Under the pieces are notes generated by a model. It did no database searches, was not told the DNA's origin, and saw nothing but the letters and a program-made list of their open reading frames with translations. Below are positions 7,990 through 10,877 of a DNA stretch of 10,877 nt, piece after piece. Source of the stretch: Entamoeba invadens IP1 (taxonomy: Eukaryota > Evosea > Mastigamoebida > Endamoebidae); the NCBI RefSeq assembly GCF_000330505.1, contig NW_004440135.1, forward strand, positions 8,262 to 19,138. The letters are read 5' to 3'. Position 1 is the stretch's first letter. The number at the start of each line of letters is the position of its first letter. Position numbers and translations under genes: made by a program.

Positions 7990-8320
7990 AAAAAAAATAT
8001 CGACAATAAGTACAATATAATTTATTTTATTAATATATATTGTATAATTGTGATTTCTTTGTTAGAAAATACACATTATTCATTTTAAATAAAACTAATA
8101 TTTAGTTTCTCAATTTAACGTTAATCAAGACCATCATTCCAAATATTATTTAGATTAAGTTCGAGTAATAAAAAACTTCAGTCTAAATATTTCTGTTTTT
8201 AAATCAACAATACTTATTTTTAATCACTCATTTACACAAGAAAGCGTGAAATATAAGTCACAATTATTGTTTGAGCTACAACAAACATCTTTAACACAAA
8301 GTATCATTAGTTATTAAATA
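7990..8320. other. A+T-rich stretch without recognisable gene
   Basis: I see no open frame, RNA box or repeat of note between the island ending near 7960 and the minus-strand segment that starts at 8329. Confidence 0.55.
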
Positions 8321-8328
8321 CAAACAAA

Positions 8329-8514
8329 TTAAATGGTATTGTTGATGTAATCTAAATAGGGTATTTCGTCATCATTAATTATGTCAACAAATTTATCCAA
8401 AAATATGCAATAAGTTTTTTAATGTTTCAAAAACGATGTTATGAAACACACAGTTATTGTTGATAAATTAGAATTTGTTTCAATTTGAGATGTTAAATAA
8501 TTTGATTTCAAATT
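8329..8514 (-). other. Minus-strand acidic segment, TAA-broken
   Basis: On the minus strand 31 open codons (plus 8514-8422) are followed by TAA (8419-8421) and then 29 codons ending in TAA (8329-8331). The last part reads DKFVDIINDDEIPYLDYINN, an acidic, well-mixed sequence that resembles a protein C-terminus. No start codon is present. About 80 bp upstream another minus frame (8780-8598) is open for 60 codons without a convincing start. Together they might be exons or remnants of one gene, but I find no splice pattern I trust. Confidence 0.22.
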
Positions 8515-8597
8515 TTAAAAATAGAATTAAATGATTTGATGTTGTGTTGATGATTTTTAACTATTTTTTGGTTATAGTTTTCAGAATTTAATTTTAA

Positions 8598-8780
8598 TTA
8601 GAGATAGTAAAAGTACTCTGTGTGTGGTGTGTTAATATTTTTGTGTTTTTTACTGTAATATTTCAAATGTTCATTTGATACAATTTGATTGCTAAACAAA
8701 TTCAAATCTATCATTTTTTTCAGATATGAATATTTTATTTTAAATTGTTGTTGTGATTTAAAAAAACAAACTATTTTCAA
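8598..8780 (-). other. 60-codon minus-strand open frame, doubtful
   Basis: The frame is free of standard stops and rich in Lys, Tyr, Asn, Ser and Phe, with a segment NLFSNQIVSNEHLKYYSKKH. It opens without ATG; the first in-frame ATG is internal. The length is near what chance allows here. Its closeness and equal orientation to the acidic segment at 8329-8514 are the only reasons to note it. Confidence 0.15.
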
Positions 8781-8809
8781 AACTACTCTCTTACATCCTC
8801 ACATTTTTG

Positions 8810-9220
8810 AACGTTATACATTTTTATTAATTAATAACTAGACAACTTTGTAATTTAAAATAGAATTGGTTGATTGCATTGTCAGTAACATTTAAATAAA
8901 AATTGCTTTAATTTGAATTCGGTCATTTTTTTGTCATCAGATTTTTTTTACACAACAACCACAAAATACATCAACATAAATAAACAGCACTCATTAAGGT
9001 TTCAATTATTACAAATACTTTTTATTTGATTATTCTGATAACATTTCTGTCGACCTGACTACTATAATAAAATGTATGAATGTTAGATTTTTTATTAATT
9101 TTTGAATAGAAAGTTTATAAACAATTATAATTTGTCTATACGTTTATTACTTACTGAATGATCAATTATAAGCAACTTTATTAATTAAAACAAATTTTAC
9201 AAATAAAAAACGATGAACTA
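8810..9220. other. A+T-rich stretch without recognisable gene
   Basis: Nothing beyond short A/T runs is visible on either strand. Confidence 0.6.
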
Positions 9221-9310
9221 ACAATGTAATCGATCAATTATATCCCAGCGACTTCTTCTTTATTTCTTCTTCAATCTTCATTTTATTTCCTTTGTGTCTT
9301 TCTCTGTATC

Positions 9311-9338
9311 ATATTTATAATATAAATATTATAAATAT
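9311..9338. repeat. Perfect 12-bp A+T hairpin
   Basis: Arms 9311-9322 and 9327-9338 are exact reverse complements around the 4-nt loop TAAA. All bases are A or T. It lies directly beside the first copy of the TATAAGCGCT repeat. Confidence 0.6.
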
Positions 9339-9396
9339 AAGCGCTCACACCTCTATGATTTGTTGGGTAGACTGTTATTTGTGCCGTATAAGCGCT
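9336..9396. repeat. Direct repeat TATAAGCGCT, two copies
   Basis: The 10-mer TATAAGCGCT occurs at 9336-9345 and again at 9387-9396, 51 bp apart start to start. It includes the palindrome AGCGCT, an unusual G+C-rich word here; a third AGCGCT lies near 5638-5643. The 51-bp spacing equals 17 codons, so it could also be a repeated Tyr-Lys-Arg in a frame covering this area. Confidence 0.6.
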
Positions 9397-9680
9397 ATTT
9401 ATTTGTTTTATTGATTTTTTTATTCAGTCTAACTTTATTTAAACAACAAAGAGGGACTCCTTTATTGTTATAAAAGAGTCACAATGGCAATGACTATTTG
9501 ACAGGGATATATTGTCCAATTACATTGGTTGCCGACTATGTACAAGCCGGCGTCTATATGAATGATCACTTTCTGTATGGTTAATACTTTAAATGTTAAA
9601 ACAAGCAGAAACAACCTGTGTGCAATAATAATGATGTTGTGTAACCAAATGGGGAAGTGCACCTTGTTTTCGTTTGGTGT
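9363..9680 (+). other. G+C-raised island, TAA-broken frame with hydrophobic lead
   Basis: One frame gives a hydrophobic stretch (YLFVLLIFLFSLTLF) and then GTPLLL before a TAA at 9471. It then gives NGNDYLTGIYCPITLVADY and GVYMNDHFLYG before further TAA codons and a TGA near 9680. The part between 9474 and 9560 is one of the least A+T-rich stretches of the window. The order of hydrophobic lead then varied polar sequence with Cys would suit a secreted or membrane protein. No intact start-to-stop frame exists under the standard code, and the minus strand is open over 9468-9662 as well. I recognise no family. Confidence 0.25.
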
Positions 9681-9720
9681 TGATTAAAGAGAGAGTATAT
9701 GTTAATACTAATACTGTTAA

Positions 9721-10218
9721 TTGTACATCAATGACGCCTTAGTTGTTGGTTGTATTTGTTTATATATAATAAACATACAGAGAATTACAAGCTTTGAATG
9801 TATGCTTGCAATTTTAGACATATACATTTGGTTAAATACAGCATATTCGTTTTCGAGATATAATACATATTTACTTCAAGTAGCCATGTTAATCAATGTG
9901 TTTAAATATCAAATTCTTGCTTTATGTATTGTTTAATTTTCTCTTTTTAAATTTCTTATTTATCATCTACCAAAAATACGGTATTCTATTATTACAATGT
10001 CAGAATACAAGCTAATTGGATCTTTGTATGCCATCTCTTGACTTTTAGTTTTTTAAATTGTATTCAATGTGTGTTAATGGTTTTATTATAGTTTTCATAA
10101 TAATATCACACAAATATTAAATAAAAATTATGAAGTTTATGCTTCTATTCAAAAAATCGAAACAATGCCACCACATCTCCGTTTTTTGTTATCCAATTGT
10201 TTGTATTGTGTTTTTATT
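9721..10218 (+). other. Run of open segments in one frame, unidentified
   Basis: In a single frame, 71 codons (9721-9933) end at TAA. Then 34 codons (9937-10038), including an ATG at 9997 that starts MSEYKLIGSLYAIS, end at TGA. After two more TAA codons, 47 codons (10078-10218) contain YASIQKIETMPPHLRFLLSN. I see no start-to-stop gene. The segments are too divergent and too short to name. They may be decayed coding DNA or chance. Confidence 0.18.
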
Positions 10219-10221
10219 TGA

Positions 10222-10877
10222 ATATTAAAATCAAAGCATTTAAAATTCAGGTAGAAGGTATTTTGTGAAAAAATACACTTAAATTTATTTTTAAAATACA
10301 CAGTTTTGTTTTCAGAATTATATATTTCAATGTTTTATTGATGTCGTTGTTGCAATTGGATGTGATATTTTAGCGATTTTAAAATATTTATAAAAATTAA
10401 TTATATTTACTATTATATTATTATTTATATTTTTACTTATATTTACTATTAAAAGCTATTTTTATATATATTTAAATAATAAAATTATTTTTTTGTTTTT
10501 CTGTATTTTTACATCTAAAGTAACTGTTATTCGAAAAGTCAAAAAATAAAATATGTCTTTAAAAAACAACAAAATATTGGTTTTCATTCAATTCCAACTA
10601 TTTCATTATTCCAAAAATACAATTTAATAAGTTTATCAAAATATTATAATTATTTTTATTATTTGAATCAAAAAATACAATAATTTTTGTTGTTAAATTA
10701 AATTATACTAACAACAACACTTATCACTGATATGATTGTAATTTCAATATTAAAAACATACGAAAAATACAACAAAAAAATTCAAGACTTGTTTTATTTT
10801 TAAACTCAACAACATGAATCAATTATTTGTCGAATTAATTATATTTTAAAATAAATTGACAAATAAATCAAAAACTT
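10222..10877. other. A+T-rich stretch without recognisable gene
   Basis: The stretch has no open frame or RNA-like element. It contains a 15-mer direct repeat, TTATATTTACTATTA, at 10401-10415 and 10437-10451, which fits local slippage or duplication in A+T-rich DNA. Confidence 0.65.
10401..10451. repeat. 15-bp direct repeat, two copies
   Basis: TTATATTTACTATTA occurs at 10401-10415 and 10437-10451, 36 bp apart. The spacer contains related words, so this is probably a small tandem duplication. Confidence 0.6.

Noticed and set aside
9234..9308. Short minus-strand Lys/Glu-rich segment (MKIEEEIKKKSLGYN) as a terminal exon
   Set aside because: Only 24 codons, no supporting upstream exon, and a pyrimidine-rich plus strand will always give Lys/Glu codons on the other strand.
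9468..9662. 64-codon minus-strand frame
   Set aside because: It is antisense to the plus-strand island and is mostly hydrophobic with no motif; neither strand can be shown to be coding.
9997..10218. Possible eIF4G-type MIF4G fragment (PPHLRFLL and KLIGSLY strings)
   Set aside because: The two short strings loosely recall the end of a MIF4G domain, but they are separated by three stops and too few codons, and the similarity is not strong enough to name.
1..10877. Organellar or bacterial origin
   Set aside because: The intron after position 37 in tRNA-Ile(UAU), the absence of encoded CCA and the oligo-T terminators fit nuclear eukaryotic tRNA genes, and no dense organelle-type gene content is present.
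1..10877. CRISPR array, rRNA or riboswitch
   Set aside because: No regularly spaced repeats and no conserved rRNA or riboswitch core sequences were seen on either strand.

Overview
The window looks like nuclear DNA of a eukaryote with an extremely A+T-rich genome (by eye roughly four fifths A+T or more). The evidence is three tRNA-type genes with eukaryotic features: an isoleucine tRNA with anticodon UAU and a 10-nt intron directly after position 37, a glycine tRNA, and a class II serine tRNA with no encoded CCA end. The internal box A and box B promoters and oligo-T terminators are of the RNA polymerase III kind. I cannot name the lineage; protists, fungi and some parasitic animals can all have such base composition.

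Layout. 1-900 is featureless A+T-rich DNA with a short (AATAT)n tract. 928-1035 holds three closely spaced hairpins in slightly more G+C-rich sequence. 1320-1978 is bounded by matching inverted ends (CAG...CTG) flanked by TA on both sides, and I read it as a non-autonomous (MITE-like) DNA transposon with a Tc1/mariner-type TA duplication. 1981-3600 is empty. 3621-4233 is a small tRNA cluster: Ile(UAU) on +, a degenerate Gly(UCC) on +, and Ser(CGA) on -, the last two convergent. 4234-4880 is empty.

From about 4.9 to 10.2 kb the sequence alternates between A+T-rich DNA and islands with visibly higher G+C. Several islands carry reading frames that give varied, non-repetitive peptide strings but are broken by in-frame TAA and TGA and mostly lack a start ATG. 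No frame is an intact, recognisable gene. Possible explanations are decayed genes, exons of intron-rich genes, a non-standard genetic code, or chance. I could not separate these by hand, because more than one frame in the same island often looks equally open and rough codon-position tallies showed no clear bias. They are listed at low confidence.

The firm content is therefore the tRNA cluster and the transposon-like element. No pathway, operon or defence-type system can be supported.
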